DNA of 64,000 bases from Methylobacterium sp. CB376 (GCF_029714205.1 NZ_CP121648.1:7541501-7605500), one strand, 5' to 3'; positions 43,114 through 51,645 are shown, counted from the stretch's first letter. Program-made: numbers and translations. The notes: generated from the letters alone by a model not told the origin.

Positions 43114-44462
43114 GCCGCGTCTCCCCGGTCGGTCCTGGGCACGCCGGCTCCCGCGAGTTGGCGGGCTACGGCGTCGTAGATGGCCAGCGGGCGACGCGCG
43201 ACCTGGTCGCCGGCGCGCCTGACGACCACCGGCTCGGCAGGGTCTCGTGGCTCGGGCGGGGGAGATCGCGGCCGCCGATGGGCTGGATCGACCTGCGTCA
43301 GCCCACGCCCTTCCAGGGGCAGGTGGCAGGCAACGAGCTCACCCGCCTCGTAGATGCGGATCTGATCGGCCAGCACGTGCACCTCCAGGGCGCGGCGGCG
43401 GGTGGTGTCGGGCACGCTGTAGAGATTGCCCGCCACCGAGACGAAGCCCTCGTGGGTGACGCGCCGCTCCAGGCTGAGCACGGCTTCGTAGGGCACGGGC
43501 GGCAGCGCCCGCAGCTGGCTGCGCTCCTCCGCGAAGGCGTCGGCGACGATCCGCTTGGTCGTGGCGTGCCGGCGGGCGTTGGCCACGGTGTCGAGCCAGT
43601 GCCGCAGCTGGTCGTTCAGGTCGTCGAGGTTGCGGAACGAGCGGGCGAGGAAGAAGTCCTCGCGCAGGTAGCGGAACGGGCGCTCGACCTTGCCCTTGGT
43701 CTTGGCCCGGTAGGGACGGCAGGCGCGCGGCAGGAACCCGTAGTGGCGCGCGAGATCGAGAAGGCTGCGGTTATAGATGACCAAGCCGTCGGGATCCTCG
43801 CCGATCACGGCGGTCTTCATGCGGTCGTAGAGGATCTCGCGCGGGGCGCCTCCAAGGGCCTGGAAGGCGGCGATGTGGCAGCGCAGGACCGTCTGCAGAT
43901 CCTGGTGGACGACGAAGCGGGCCCAGAGATAGCGCGAGTGGCCCAGCACCATCGCGAACAGCCAGACGATGCGGGTCACGCCCGGCTCGTCGGCGAAGAC
44001 GACCTCGAAGCGGGCGAGGTCGACCTGGGCCTGCTCGCCCGGCGGGGTCTCGAAGCGGCGCTCGATAGGCAGAGGAGCTGAGGGGCGAAGCAGGGCCACG
44101 GCTCGCTTCACGGCGGTGTAGGCCCCTGCGAAGCCGCGCTCCTTCAACTCGCGCCAGAGACGGACGGCCGTAAGCTGCGGGTAGGCGGCCAGGCGCTCGC
44201 GCAGGTAGGGCAGGAAGGCGTCGGTGGCCCGCGCGCGGGGGGATCGCGGTCCGTAGACGGGCGGCTCGAGGCCGCGGGCGATGTACTTGGCGACGGTCTT
44301 GCGGTCGAGGCCGAGCTGGCGGGCGATGGCGGTGACCGAGAGGCCCTGCCGGTGGAGGTCCAGGATCGTCATGAGTTCCCCGAGGCTGACCACCGCGCCG
44401 CTCCCTCCCGCCACGGGGACCAGCTTCGGTGAGACGGCCGCCGCGCGGGCATCCCGCCTCAA
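43110..44462 (-). CDS. istA: IS21 transposase IstA
   Basis: Helix-turn-helix near the N-terminus (LHRQGLSVTAIARQLGLDRK), then the integrase-like catalytic domain with PPGEQAQVDLARFEVVFADE (first Asp), ILYDRMKTAVIGEDPDG (second Asp) and RPYRAKTKGKVERPFRYLRE (Glu). The C-terminal beta domain VSVAGNLYSVPDTTRRRALE is characteristic of IstA. The true start may be the Met in GELMTILDL or a codon just before it, giving about 420 residues. Frame intact, so the IS21 may be active. Confidence 0.9.
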   Translation of the reverse strand: MRRDARAAAVSPKLVPVAGGSGAVVSLGELMTILDLHRQGLSVTAIARQLGLDRKTVAKYIARGLEPPVYGPRSPRARATDAFLPYLRERLAAYPQLTAVRLWRELKERGFAGAYTAVKRAVALLRPSAPLPIERRFETPPGEQAQVDLARFEVVFADEPGVTRIVWLFAMVLGHSRYLWARFVVHQDLQTVLRCHIAAFQALGGAPREILYDRMKTAVIGEDPDGLVIYNRSLLDLARHYGFLPRACRPYRAKTKGKVERPFRYLREDFFLARSFRNLDDLNDQLRHWLDTVANARRHATTKRIVADAFAEERSQLRALPPVPYEAVLSLERRVTHEGFVSVAGNLYSVPDTTRRRALEVHVLADQIRIYEAGELVACHLPLEGRGLTQVDPAHRRPRSPPPEPRDPAEPVVVRRAGDQVARRPLAIYDAVARQLAGAGVPRTDRGDAA

Positions 44463-44545
44463 ACAGGAGGCTCAGGGGCGGCCGGGAGGGTGGGGAAAAT
44501 TGCAGGCCCACAAGTGAGGAGGATCCAACGCCCGCTCACAATCAG

Positions 44546-45059
44546 CGCGTCCAGCGCGAACTGCTCGTGCCGCTCGCCAGCCGTGAGGACGGCCGCCATC
44601 GGCTTGCCCCCGCCCTCGGCGCGCAGGTGCAGCTTGGTCGAGAACCCGCCCTGGCTGCGCCCGAGCGCCTCGCCCACGCCCTCGACCGTCCCCTCACCCT
44701 CCGATGGCGCCGGACCGGCGTGCCCCGGCGGCGTGCTGGTGGGCGCGCACCACCGTCGCGTCCACGAAGTGCAGGTCCCAGTCGAGGTCGCCGCAGGCGT
44801 CCGCCTGCGCCTGCAGGCGCTGCAGCACCCGGTCGAACACGCCAGCCTTGCGCCAGCGGTAGAACCGGCTCGACACGGTCCCAACCGCCCCGTAGCGCGC
44901 CGGCAAGTCCTCCCAGGGCGCGCCCGTGCGCAGGATCCAGAGCATGCCGTTGAGCACCTGGCGGTGATCCTCTGCAGGCCGGCCCGTGCGTGGCTTCTGC
45001 GGCGGCAGCAGCGGAGCGATCTGCTCCCACTGCGCGTCGGTCAGTTCAAAGCGTCGCAT
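44546..45059 (-). pseudogene. IS5 transposase, 5' half
   Basis: From ATG 45059: MRRFELTDAQWEQIAPLLPP, then HRQVLNGMLWILRTGAPWED and LDWDLHFVDATVVRAHQHAA (first catalytic Asp). Near 44700 the frame moves (to EGEGTVEGVGEALGRSQGGF and STKLHLRAEGGGKPMAAVLT), which is the usual programmed shift of the IS427 subgroup. The gene is cut by IS21 after FALDAL. Confidence 0.85.
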
Positions 45060-45112
45060 CCCGACCACGTGGGGGCTCGCCCCGCCCGTGTGAACCCCTT
45101 TGCAGAGACGCC

Positions 45113-47158
45113 CTAGAACAATGGGTCTCCAACCCCTGATCCGGGCTTGTTCGGACACTCGGCGTCGTCATCCGATCCCGATGCGGTGTGCCACTCGGCG
45201 ACGGCCCTCCCCCACGGCCAGCCGGGGAACAACGCCTCCCACTCCGCCCGGAGTTGGGCGAGCGGCGGGAAGGTCCAGCCCTGCCGGCGCATCACCTTCC
45301 GGTGGTTCGAACAGCCCTTGCTCTTCAAGTAGCTGCCAAGCTGTCTGTCGCTCACGGTCTTCAGCTTCGGCGACATCTCGCGGGCCTGATCGAACAGCCC
45401 GCGCCGCCGCTTGCTGCGGGTGTTGAAGCCGGCCGGCACCTCTTCGTCCCATCCGGTGGAGACGGCGCGGTTCGGTTCGCGGGGGTCTGCGCCTTCGAGA
45501 ATGCCGGTTTCGAGCAGTTCCACCCACCATTCATCGAGCGGCCGGAGGCTCCGCTCCTGCTGTTCGACCAGGGCGGCGGTGCGGACTACCTGGCGCGGGT
45601 GCCAGCCCTTGAGGTCGAAAGCGAGGAGGTCATGCAGCATCGCCGCGAGCCCGCCGGCCTCCATCTCGTCGTAGAGGGGGCCGAACCACTCGGGGTCCTG
45701 CTTGTGCACGTCCGACACCGCGAAGACCGCGAAGCGGCGCTCGTCGGCGCCGGCCGGCACGATCCAATCCTCGTTGCTGGCCATCAGCACGTGGAGGCGG
45801 TTCGGCACTGTCACGCCGTCTCGGCCCTTTCCTTCGATGAACAGGTCCGGCTCCGTGATCAGCCGCTTGAGCGAGCCCTCCGCCGACTTGTCGCCGGGCC
45901 AGTAGGCTTCATCGGCGAAGAGGAAGCAGGCATCGCGCAGGTGCGCGTTGAAGCGGCCGGACAGGTGCTCGGCATCCGAGATGTGGGTCGCGTGCTGGCC
46001 CAGGATGCGGCACAGAGCGTTGCCGAGCGTGCCCTTGCCGGTGCCCTTGGTGCCCTTGAAGACAAGGGCCACTTCGGCCCGCCGGCCCGGGTTCTGGAGC
46101 AGCCAAGCTAACCAGGCGATGATGTAGCGGTCGGCCTCGGCGTCGCCGGCGGCCAGTACCTCCCGGATGTGGCGCCTCAGCCGAGTCCAATCGCCGGGCT
46201 GGGGCTGGATCGCGAAGCCGCGCCAGAGGTTAAGCTGACCATCGACTTCGCGGCCTTTTTCCGGCTCGAAGATAAGTCCATTGTATTGCCGGCGATCCGG
46301 GTGCTCAAGCCACCAGTGACCTAGCTTTTTCTTCTTATCTTCGGAAATACGGACAGTCTTGTTGATGTAGAAGTTGCGAAAATCCTCGAATGAGAGGAAG
46401 TTCGCAGCCTCCCGCGAATGCCCGTCTTGGTGTTCTAAATTGAAGGTGAGGACGCGCGTCTTGCCGCCCTCCATGACGACGCAGTATTTCTCGTTCATCT
46501 CGGCGAGCAGGGCGTCATGATAGCCGCCCGGAGGTGCGGGAGGCGGCGGGGTGCGCGGCTTGGCCATCCCGGCCGTCAAGCCGCTCTCGATCGTCGCCCA
46601 CGCCTGCGCCTCGCCGTTCGTCTCGACGTAGCGGCAGGCCACGGCGGCGGCGTACATCCACCGCTTCACGTCCTCGGCGTCGAGGGCGCCCGCGCCGACG
46701 TAGCGGCCGAGGTTGTGCGAGGAGACGTTCAACTGAATGTTCCGGCCGGTCTCGCGCTTCTCGGACACGGCCCTGACTTCGGCCGAGACCACGGCCGAGA
46801 GGTAGCGTCCGCGGAAGCCGGCCCGGTCCGGCAGGTTCGGCCGCCACGGCCCCAACGCCTTGTCGCCATAAAGCTCGAAGGCGTTTTTCTCCGGGTAGGG
46901 ATCGGCCCCGGCCGCCGTCGCGGCGGGCGCCTTCGCCGTCGCGGCGGGCGCCTTCGCCTTCGTGGCCTTCGTCCCGGTCGCCCAGGCCGCGCCCAGATCT
47001 TCTATCCACGCGATAGCCTGCGCGGCGACCGTCGCGCGGATCGCCTTGGCCGCCTCGGCAGGCTCGTCGGGTTCGGGCGGCCTGTCGCACAGGAGGTCGG
47101 CGAGGTCCGGCGCCCCGGCCTCGGGGGGCAAGCCGCAATCGCTCTGGCGGGCCTCCAC
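45113..47158 (-). CDS. superfamily 3-type phage/plasmid replicative helicase (DUF5906-like)
   Basis: A 681-residue frame. The C-terminal half has a Walker A EVALVFKGTKGTGKGTLGNA, Walker B-like DACFLFADEAYWPGDKSAEG and VPNRLHVLMASNEDWIVPAG, with ADERRFAVFAVSD: the primase-helicase pattern of P4-like elements. It would unwind and replicate the mobile element. The N-terminal part (PDLADLLCDRPPEPDEPAEA) continues the upstream prim-pol gene in another frame. The stop TAG falls within the CTAG where IS5 inserted, and the gene is intact at that end. Confidence 0.8.
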   Translation of the reverse strand: MEARQSDCGLPPEAGAPDLADLLCDRPPEPDEPAEAAKAIRATVAAQAIAWIEDLGAAWATGTKATKAKAPAATAKAPAATAAGADPYPEKNAFELYGDKALGPWRPNLPDRAGFRGRYLSAVVSAEVRAVSEKRETGRNIQLNVSSHNLGRYVGAGALDAEDVKRWMYAAAVACRYVETNGEAQAWATIESGLTAGMAKPRTPPPPAPPGGYHDALLAEMNEKYCVVMEGGKTRVLTFNLEHQDGHSREAANFLSFEDFRNFYINKTVRISEDKKKKLGHWWLEHPDRRQYNGLIFEPEKGREVDGQLNLWRGFAIQPQPGDWTRLRRHIREVLAAGDAEADRYIIAWLAWLLQNPGRRAEVALVFKGTKGTGKGTLGNALCRILGQHATHISDAEHLSGRFNAHLRDACFLFADEAYWPGDKSAEGSLKRLITEPDLFIEGKGRDGVTVPNRLHVLMASNEDWIVPAGADERRFAVFAVSDVHKQDPEWFGPLYDEMEAGGLAAMLHDLLAFDLKGWHPRQVVRTAALVEQQERSLRPLDEWWVELLETGILEGADPREPNRAVSTGWDEEVPAGFNTRSKRRRGLFDQAREMSPKLKTVSDRQLGSYLKSKGCSNHRKVMRRQGWTFPPLAQLRAEWEALFPGWPWGRAVAEWHTASGSDDDAECPNKPGSGVGDPLF

Positions 47159-47844
47159 CGCCCCGTCGCCGGCTGCGTGGGCGAGAGGGCACCTATCAGG
47201 CGGTCGATGCCGTCCTGCGGCAATCCTGCGCCCCTACAGAGTGCACCGACCGCGCGGGCCAGGGCGGTGCGGTCCGCCTCGGCCTCCGGGTAGTGGCGCG
47301 CCAGGAGTGCCGCCACCGCGACGCCCACCGTCGAGCGGCGCAGCACGTCCCCGCCGGGGGAACTCGGATCGCCGGTCCTGTCCCAGCGGATCACCTCGCC
47401 CCCGGGATGAACCGAACCCGGCCCGACCGTCATCGCGCCCTTGCCGCCGCCGCCAATGCGCAACTCGACCAGCATGCCGCCGGCCGGGTCTTTGAACTCT
47501 TCGGCCTTACCCTGGAAGGTTTCGGATAGATTGGTCCTGTAGAGATAGTGCGATCTCGGCTTGGACTCTCTGCCGAAGATCGCATCTGTCTCGGGCAGCA
47601 AGTAAGGCGCGGCCTTGACCGCCTCAATGTAATCCAAATCTACATCGGTCAAGCCTTTGGATTTTGGGCCCATCTGGATACCGACGTTGCTCTGCGCAGA
47701 ACTAAAGTATTTACCGACATTCTCTAGCGTGATGGTGCGTTTTTGCCATGCTTTGCCCGTCGCTTTTTTAGTACCGTACGGGACAACAACTGGATTAAAT
47801 TCTCGCTCGATAAAGTCCTTAGCGATTTCGATAGGGGGTTTCAT
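47002..47844 (-). CDS. bifunctional DNA primase/polymerase domain, frameshifted
   Basis: From ATG 47844: MKPPIEIAKDFIEREFNPVV, GKAWQKRTITLENVGKYFSS, NVGIQMGPKSKGLTDVDLDY and VELRIGGGGKGAMTVGPGSV. LTDVDLDY carries the paired Asp and HPGGEVIRW the later motif of prim-pol (PF09250). After IGALSPTQPATG, about 47175, the frame becomes Arg/Pro rich; a single-base change would read HAAGDGAVEARQSD straight into the 45113-47158 frame. Prim-pol fused to an SF3 helicase of about 900 residues is the normal design for such elements, so this is one gene with a one-base break. Confidence 0.8.
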   Translation of the reverse strand: MKPPIEIAKDFIEREFNPVVVPYGTKKATGKAWQKRTITLENVGKYFSSAQSNVGIQMGPKSKGLTDVDLDYIEAVKAAPYLLPETDAIFGRESKPRSHYLYRTNLSETFQGKAEEFKDPAGGMLVELRIGGGGKGAMTVGPGSVHPGGEVIRWDRTGDPSSPGGDVLRRSTVGVAVAALLARHYPEAEADRTALARAVGALCRGAGLPQDGIDRLIGALSPTQPATGRWRPARAIAACPPRPGRRTSPTSCATGRPNPTSLPRRPRRSARRSPRRLSRG

Positions 47845-47924
47845 TGCCTATCTCCATTGTATTTCCATAGGTTTAAATTGGATAAACTGTCAATACGCCC
47901 AATCACACCGTGATCAGCGGAGCA

Positions 47925-48383
47925 TCAGGACCGGGGATCGCCGTCGCGGTCGGCCGGGCGGGCGCGCAACAGGTCCGCCATCGCGCGATGCTGGGCCGTG
48001 ATCGCCTGGACCCTGGGGTCGCGCGCGATCAGGTTTTCGAAGAGTTGCTTAAGCTCTTCCTCGGTGTAAGAAGTCTCGTCGGTCCCATCAGGAAGCGTAA
48101 TCAGCAATTTCTGACGAAATCCGGTGACCAAGTTCCACACCAGATAGTAAGGGCTGTATCCTTCCTTTTTAGGAAGTCCACCAAGCTCCTTCTGGGCGAG
48201 TTCGCGCTCGGCGGCGCCCATGGCGCGCAGGCGGAACTCGCGGTGCGGGAAGCGTTGGAAGAACCGCGCATCGGCCGCGACGAACTGCTCGGCCTCCCGC
48301 GTCAGTCGGAGAATGCGGCGCTTCGCCTGCTGGGTGAGGCGGCCGAGGCGGCGGCGCTGCTGGCGGTTGCTCGGCTCGGTCAT
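47925..48383 (-). CDS. hypothetical mobile-element protein (152 aa)
   Basis: From ATG 48383: MTEPSNRQQRRRLGRLTQQA, KRRILRLTREAEQFVAADAR, then YSPYYLVWNLVTGFRQKLLI and DGTDETSYTEEELKQLFENL. Basic helical start, a strand-rich middle and an acidic helix. Its ATG overlaps the TGA of the preceding gene (ATGA), showing an operon. Located directly before the prim-pol gene. No family recognised; a replication accessory role is suggested only by position. Confidence 0.6.
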   Translation of the reverse strand: MTEPSNRQQRRRLGRLTQQAKRRILRLTREAEQFVAADARFFQRFPHREFRLRAMGAAERELAQKELGGLPKKEGYSPYYLVWNLVTGFRQKLLITLPDGTDETSYTEEELKQLFENLIARDPRVQAITAQHRAMADLLRARPADRDGDPRS

Positions 48384-48637
48384 CGCGCCACCTCCCCGAA
48401 GACCAGCGGCGCCAGGGCCGCGGCGACGACGGGGCTGATCCCGGCCCGGATCAGGCGGGCCCGCCGGAGCGCGGCCACGTCGAGGTCGGGCAGAGGCATC
48501 GGCGCCAAGGGCGCGGGGCGAGGCGCGGGGCGAGGTGCCTGCCGGCGCGGCGAGGGCGCGGGGCGCGGGTTCAGCGCAGAGGGCGCAGGGGCGCCGCCTT
48601 GCGCGGAGCGTCCGCACGAACTACTGTAACGAACCAT
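48380..48637 (-). CDS. hypothetical mobile-element protein (85 aa)
   Basis: ATG 48637 follows AGGAAAC. The first 45 residues are Pro/Ala/Arg-rich and probably disordered; the end MPLPDLDVAALRRARLIRAG followed by ISPVVAAALAPLVFGEVAR is ordered and helical. It overlaps the next gene by four bases (ATGA). No family recognised. Confidence 0.5.
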   Translation of the reverse strand: MVRYSSSCGRSAQGGAPAPSALNPRPAPSPRRQAPRPAPRPAPLAPMPLPDLDVAALRRARLIRAGISPVVAAALAPLVFGEVAR

Positions 48638-48730
48638 AGTTTGTTTCCTGGGCCCTGCCGCGTTTGCGCGCTGCGGGGCCTTCTCTTTGGGTTTCGCGGT
48701 TGCGCCCTGCCAGGCGCGCCGGGTTGGCGG

Positions 48731-49030
48731 TCAGCCGCCAGTTAGGTCCGCAGGAGCGGGCCACCGATGGTCCCGGCGTTGAGGCGCTGGACCCGGGGCG
48801 GGGTCGCGGGTTGGAGCAGTTCGTGCACCGCCGCGGCACCGCCGGTCGGTCACGTCTTCCGCTGCCGCGGCCTCCTGGCGGAAGCGGTAGGCGGTCCTGC
48901 CTCCCGCCAGCCAGCGCCGCTCGATCTCGGCCCGGTGCGAAACGGCCCAGATGCACGCATCCCGTAGGCCGGCGGGCATAGGTTCCCGTTCGCCGCGAAC
49001 ATCCGGCGTCGTAACATTCAGGTTGTCCAT
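48731..49030 (-). CDS. hypothetical mobile-element protein, possible late frameshift
   Basis: MDNLNVTTPDVRGEREPMPA followed by GLRDACIWAVSHRAEIERRW and AGGRTAYRFRQEAAAAEDV. After this point (about 48855) the annotated frame turns Arg/Pro rich, while another frame reads GGAAAVHELLQPATPPRVQR and LNAGTIGGPLLRT to a nearby stop, so the natural C-terminus may lie in that frame. Function unknown; third gene of the operon. Confidence 0.55.
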   Translation of the reverse strand: MDNLNVTTPDVRGEREPMPAGLRDACIWAVSHRAEIERRWLAGGRTAYRFRQEAAAAEDVTDRRCRGGARTAPTRDPAPGPAPQRRDHRWPAPADLTGG

Positions 49031-49202
49031 AGCTTGTCCTCTACTTAGGCCGTTTCAGTCTTAGCCGAGACGGGCGGTGTTCCCTTTACCATTCGCCCAT
49101 GTGCTTTGAATGCGTTGAGCAGATGAAAGGCTATTTCAAATGCGCAAGCTACATTCGGGGCCGGCTGGTGTTCCACGATCGGGCGGACTTCGATGCTTCG
49201 AT

Positions 49203-49409
49203 TCATCGCGCAGCACGGCCGTCCTTTGGAAATGTCGCCGCATCATCTTCGCGCGCGCGGCACCACTCGCGATCCGCATCTTCGGTGATGCGCACCGCCG
49301 CGCCGATCTTCATGATCCGTGGCGCCTTGCCGGCCTTCAGCAGGTTGTAGAAGTGTGCGCGCGAAACCTTATGGCGCTCGCACCAGTCCGGTATCGTCAG
49401 TGATCTCAT
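49203..49409 (-). CDS. AlpA-like helix-turn-helix regulator/excisionase
   Basis: A 68-residue protein: MRSLTIPDWCERHKVSRAHF followed by YNLLKAGKAPRIMKIGAAVR and ITEDADREWCRA. The winged-helix MerR/AlpA pattern (WCERHKVSRAHFYNLLKxGKAP..xKIG..xRI) is clear. In P4-like satellites and integrative elements AlpA-type proteins activate the integrase or serve as excisionases. Located between the unknown 49494 gene and the replication operon. ATG 49409 has AAGGCTC upstream. Confidence 0.8.
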   Translation of the reverse strand: MRSLTIPDWCERHKVSRAHFYNLLKAGKAPRIMKIGAAVRITEDADREWCRAREDDAATFPKDGRAAR

Positions 49410-49493
49410 ATTTGAGCCTTCCCGAGTTATTGGGAACGCAGACTAGTATCCACGACTTCAATATCAAAAAAATTACTTTAATTCTGGCGTCGA

Positions 49494-50144
49494 TTATTTT
49501 TCGACAGAATTTTCGCCCGATTTTCTTGGGCGACCCCGTTTCATAGGTACCTGCTTGAAAATGCTAAGAAAATTGTCGTCTAGGATGTGGCTTCCCGGAA
49601 AATTCTTGCGCAGAAACTCTCTCTGGGCAGGGCGCGCCATATTTTTTGCGTCCGGGTGCATCCTGAGCAGCTCGACCGCCCGCTGGAGGTCGAGAGCCGT
49701 CATAGGCCCGGGGCGCAGCGATTCAGACGTTGGCTCAGTTTCAAGCTCAAGCTTGCCGCTGCAACGGTCCATTCCGTAAAGGGCGACCAAGGCTCTGTAT
49801 TGCTCGCGTGGAATGTATATCCATTCCGGCTCTCCGCTAAGATGGTCAGGCGTCATGCCGGACGTGACAGAATCGATATGATCAGACTCACGCCAAAATT
49901 CGGGTGGGATTTTTTGCTGACCGCCGGTGGTCATATAATAAGCTTCAGCATGTTCAGAGTAAAATGACATCATCAGCATCATGCATGCCGTATTTCTCTC
50001 AATTAAAAATGGCAATGGTAAAAATCTATTATCAGGTCTATCGCCCGGTCGATCGGCGTATGAGCTTACAATAAGCCTCTCAAAAAGATCGTCACACACG
50101 TCGATGAGCATGATGTACCCGGAAGGGCAGAATTTTAGCTTCAT
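49494..50144 (-). CDS. unknown cargo or accessory protein next to the integrase (216 aa)
   Basis: From ATG 50144 with GGGGG upstream: MKLKFCPSGYIMLIDVCDDL, RFLPLPFLIERNTACMMLMM, EWIYIPREQYRALVALYGMD, MTALDLQRAVELLRMHPDAK and a basic end PMKRGRPRKSGENSVEK with an AT-hook-like KRGRPRK. The first half may be a sensor or binding domain; the second half is helical. It is lower in GC than the integrase. Separated from the integrase stop by 17 bases and from alpA by 85. No recognised family; the longer frame to 50795 is a shadow of the integrase. Confidence 0.6.
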   Translation of the reverse strand: MKLKFCPSGYIMLIDVCDDLFERLIVSSYADRPGDRPDNRFLPLPFLIERNTACMMLMMSFYSEHAEAYYMTTGGQQKIPPEFWRESDHIDSVTSGMTPDHLSGEPEWIYIPREQYRALVALYGMDRCSGKLELETEPTSESLRPGPMTALDLQRAVELLRMHPDAKNMARPAQREFLRKNFPGSHILDDNFLSIFKQVPMKRGRPRKSGENSVEK

Positions 50145-50161
50145 AAATTCAGACCCCCGCT

Positions 50162-51454
50162 TCACACAAATCGACGTGATGTCATATGTAGCGGCGCAAC
50201 GTTCCCAGCCTCGACTTCGCCAAACCGTGGCGCACCTGCCCGGATCGCCTCGGCGACGTAGGACGGGGCGAGGTGGCCGTAGTGCTTCTCGACCATCCTC
50301 GTATCGGCGTGCCCGAGGTTCCGGGCGACCACCATCAGCGGCGTGCTGTTCATGACGGCGAGCGAGGCCCAGGTGTGCCGCAGGCCGTGGAAGCTGATCC
50401 ACGGCGTGATGCGGCCGTTCCGGCAGGCATCGGCCATCGGGCGCAGCTGGTGGGACGATCCCCACGCAGCGCCGCTCGCCTTCACGAACATCAAGTCGCT
50501 GCCGGCCCGGCCGGCGACGTGCCGGGCGAAGAAGGCCGCACCCTCGTCTGTGAGAACGATGTGACGTGGCTTGCCCGATTTCGAGCGCCGGATCGAGAGA
50601 GTGCCACTGTCGGGGTTGAAGTCGGCTACGCGCAACGCCACGAGTTCGCCATACCGGGCTCCCGTCTGCAGGGCGCCCTGCACGAGTACTCGGAAGTCGG
50701 GATCGGCGGCGTTGATGAGCCGCTGCGCCTCGGTGACGGTGAGATACCGAACGCGGGTCGCGTCCACGTTCTCGAACGGCTCCACGCGCCGCCACGCGGC
50801 GTCAGAGGACACCTGCCCGGCGCGCCACGCCCGGTTCAGCGCGGCCTTGAGCACCGTCAACGTGCGATTCGCGGTCGAGCGCCGCCGCCGCCGGCTCTCG
50901 TCGTCGTCCGGGACCTCGCGGTAGCGCTGCTCGGCCCCGGCCTTCGTGCGGATCCGCGGCGGTGTCTTGGCGAGGTCGGTGAGCCAGCGGGACAGCTTCG
51001 CGGTGGTCAACGCTTCGACCTCAACGTCGCCGAGGAGTGGGTAGATGAAGGCCTGGGCCCGGTGGCGAGCGTCGAGGCCGGACTTCCGGTTGGCGTCTAG
51101 GAACGCAAGGTAGGCCTCGACCGCGTCCTGGACGGTCAGCGGGCCGGTCTTGCCGGCCGCGGCATGCGCACGTTGGACCATGCGGGCGCGGGCGAGTTCC
51201 TGCGCCTGTCGGAAGTTGAGGACCGCCACCCCATCGGCGTCGGAGAAGTCGTCGGCGGTTGCGAGCGTCTCGACTTCATAGGCCCGCTCGCCAACGTAAT
51301 GACGCGCCACCCACTTGCCTGCGCCCCTCGCGAGCCGGCGGTATCCGAGGTGCAGGCCTGGCTCCAGAGTGCGGAAGTAGGGCTTGCCGCGCGGCTCCAG
51401 GCGGGCGCGGGCAGTGCGGCTGTCGAGGTTTGCGTCGCGGACGGTGCGGGCCAT
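50162..51454 (-). CDS. tyrosine-type site-specific integrase
   Basis: From ATG 51454 the integrase has 430 residues: an Arm/DUF4102-like N-terminal region, the core-binding domain (TVQDAVEAYLAFLDANRKSG) and the catalytic domain with the first Arg in LQTGARYGELVALRVADFNP, the HxxR box ISFHGLRHTWASLAVMNSTP, and the final His and Tyr in LGHADTRMVEKHYGHLAPSY. All catalytic residues are present. The gene lies 145 bases from a tRNA-Glu 3' half, the attachment site it is expected to use. ATG 51523 is possible but the extra residues are unlike the family. Confidence 0.9.
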   Translation of the reverse strand: MARTVRDANLDSRTARARLEPRGKPYFRTLEPGLHLGYRRLARGAGKWVARHYVGERAYEVETLATADDFSDADGVAVLNFRQAQELARARMVQRAHAAAGKTGPLTVQDAVEAYLAFLDANRKSGLDARHRAQAFIYPLLGDVEVEALTTAKLSRWLTDLAKTPPRIRTKAGAEQRYREVPDDDESRRRRRSTANRTLTVLKAALNRAWRAGQVSSDAAWRRVEPFENVDATRVRYLTVTEAQRLINAADPDFRVLVQGALQTGARYGELVALRVADFNPDSGTLSIRRSKSGKPRHIVLTDEGAAFFARHVAGRAGSDLMFVKASGAAWGSSHQLRPMADACRNGRITPWISFHGLRHTWASLAVMNSTPLMVVARNLGHADTRMVEKHYGHLAPSYVAEAIRAGAPRFGEVEAGNVAPLHMTSRRFV

Positions 51455-51598
51455 GGCGGCTGTGTCCTGATCCGTGTCCAACGAATGTCCAATATGCAGG
51501 GTTGGACAACCATACACAAGCACGGGCGGCTGTGAGCTAACAGGCTGGAAACAAACAGCAGACTGGAGCGCCGGTAGACATACATGGGCTCCAGAGAA

Positions 51599-51645
51599 GC
51601 CCTCTCACGGCGAAAACAGGGGTTCGAGTCCCCTTGGGAGCGCCA
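51599..51645 (+). tRNA. 3' half of tRNA-Glu(CTC): attachment-site remnant
   Basis: Contains the anticodon loop CTCTCAC with its stem half GGC, a T-arm AGGGG-TTCGAGT-CCCCT that pairs perfectly, and the acceptor TGGGAGC followed by G and an encoded CCA. The 5' half that would supply GCTCCCA, D-arm and anticodon stem is not present upstream. The sequence is therefore the host-side 3' part of tRNA-Glu left at the right end of an integrated element (attR). No function as a tRNA. Confidence 0.75.

Larger units (their letters stand above)
42170..44540. mobile_element. IS21-family element
   Basis: Begins TGTCAACGGGC and ends GCCCGCTCACA, the TG...CA ends typical of IS21. The 5-base target ATCAG is repeated on both sides (42165-42169, 44541-44545). 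It carries istA and istB on the minus strand. Confidence 0.85.
41831..45112. mobile_element. IS5-family element split by an IS21 insertion
   Basis: Ends GGCGTCTCTGCAAA and its inverse are perfect over 14 bases, with CTAG duplicated outside both (41827-41830, 45113-45116). Removing the IS21 between 42170 and 44540 leaves an element of about 0.9 kb. Confidence 0.85.

Noticed and set aside
45188..46111. 307-residue plus-strand frame
   Set aside because: Complement of the helicase coding strand with GC-codon bias; no domain features.
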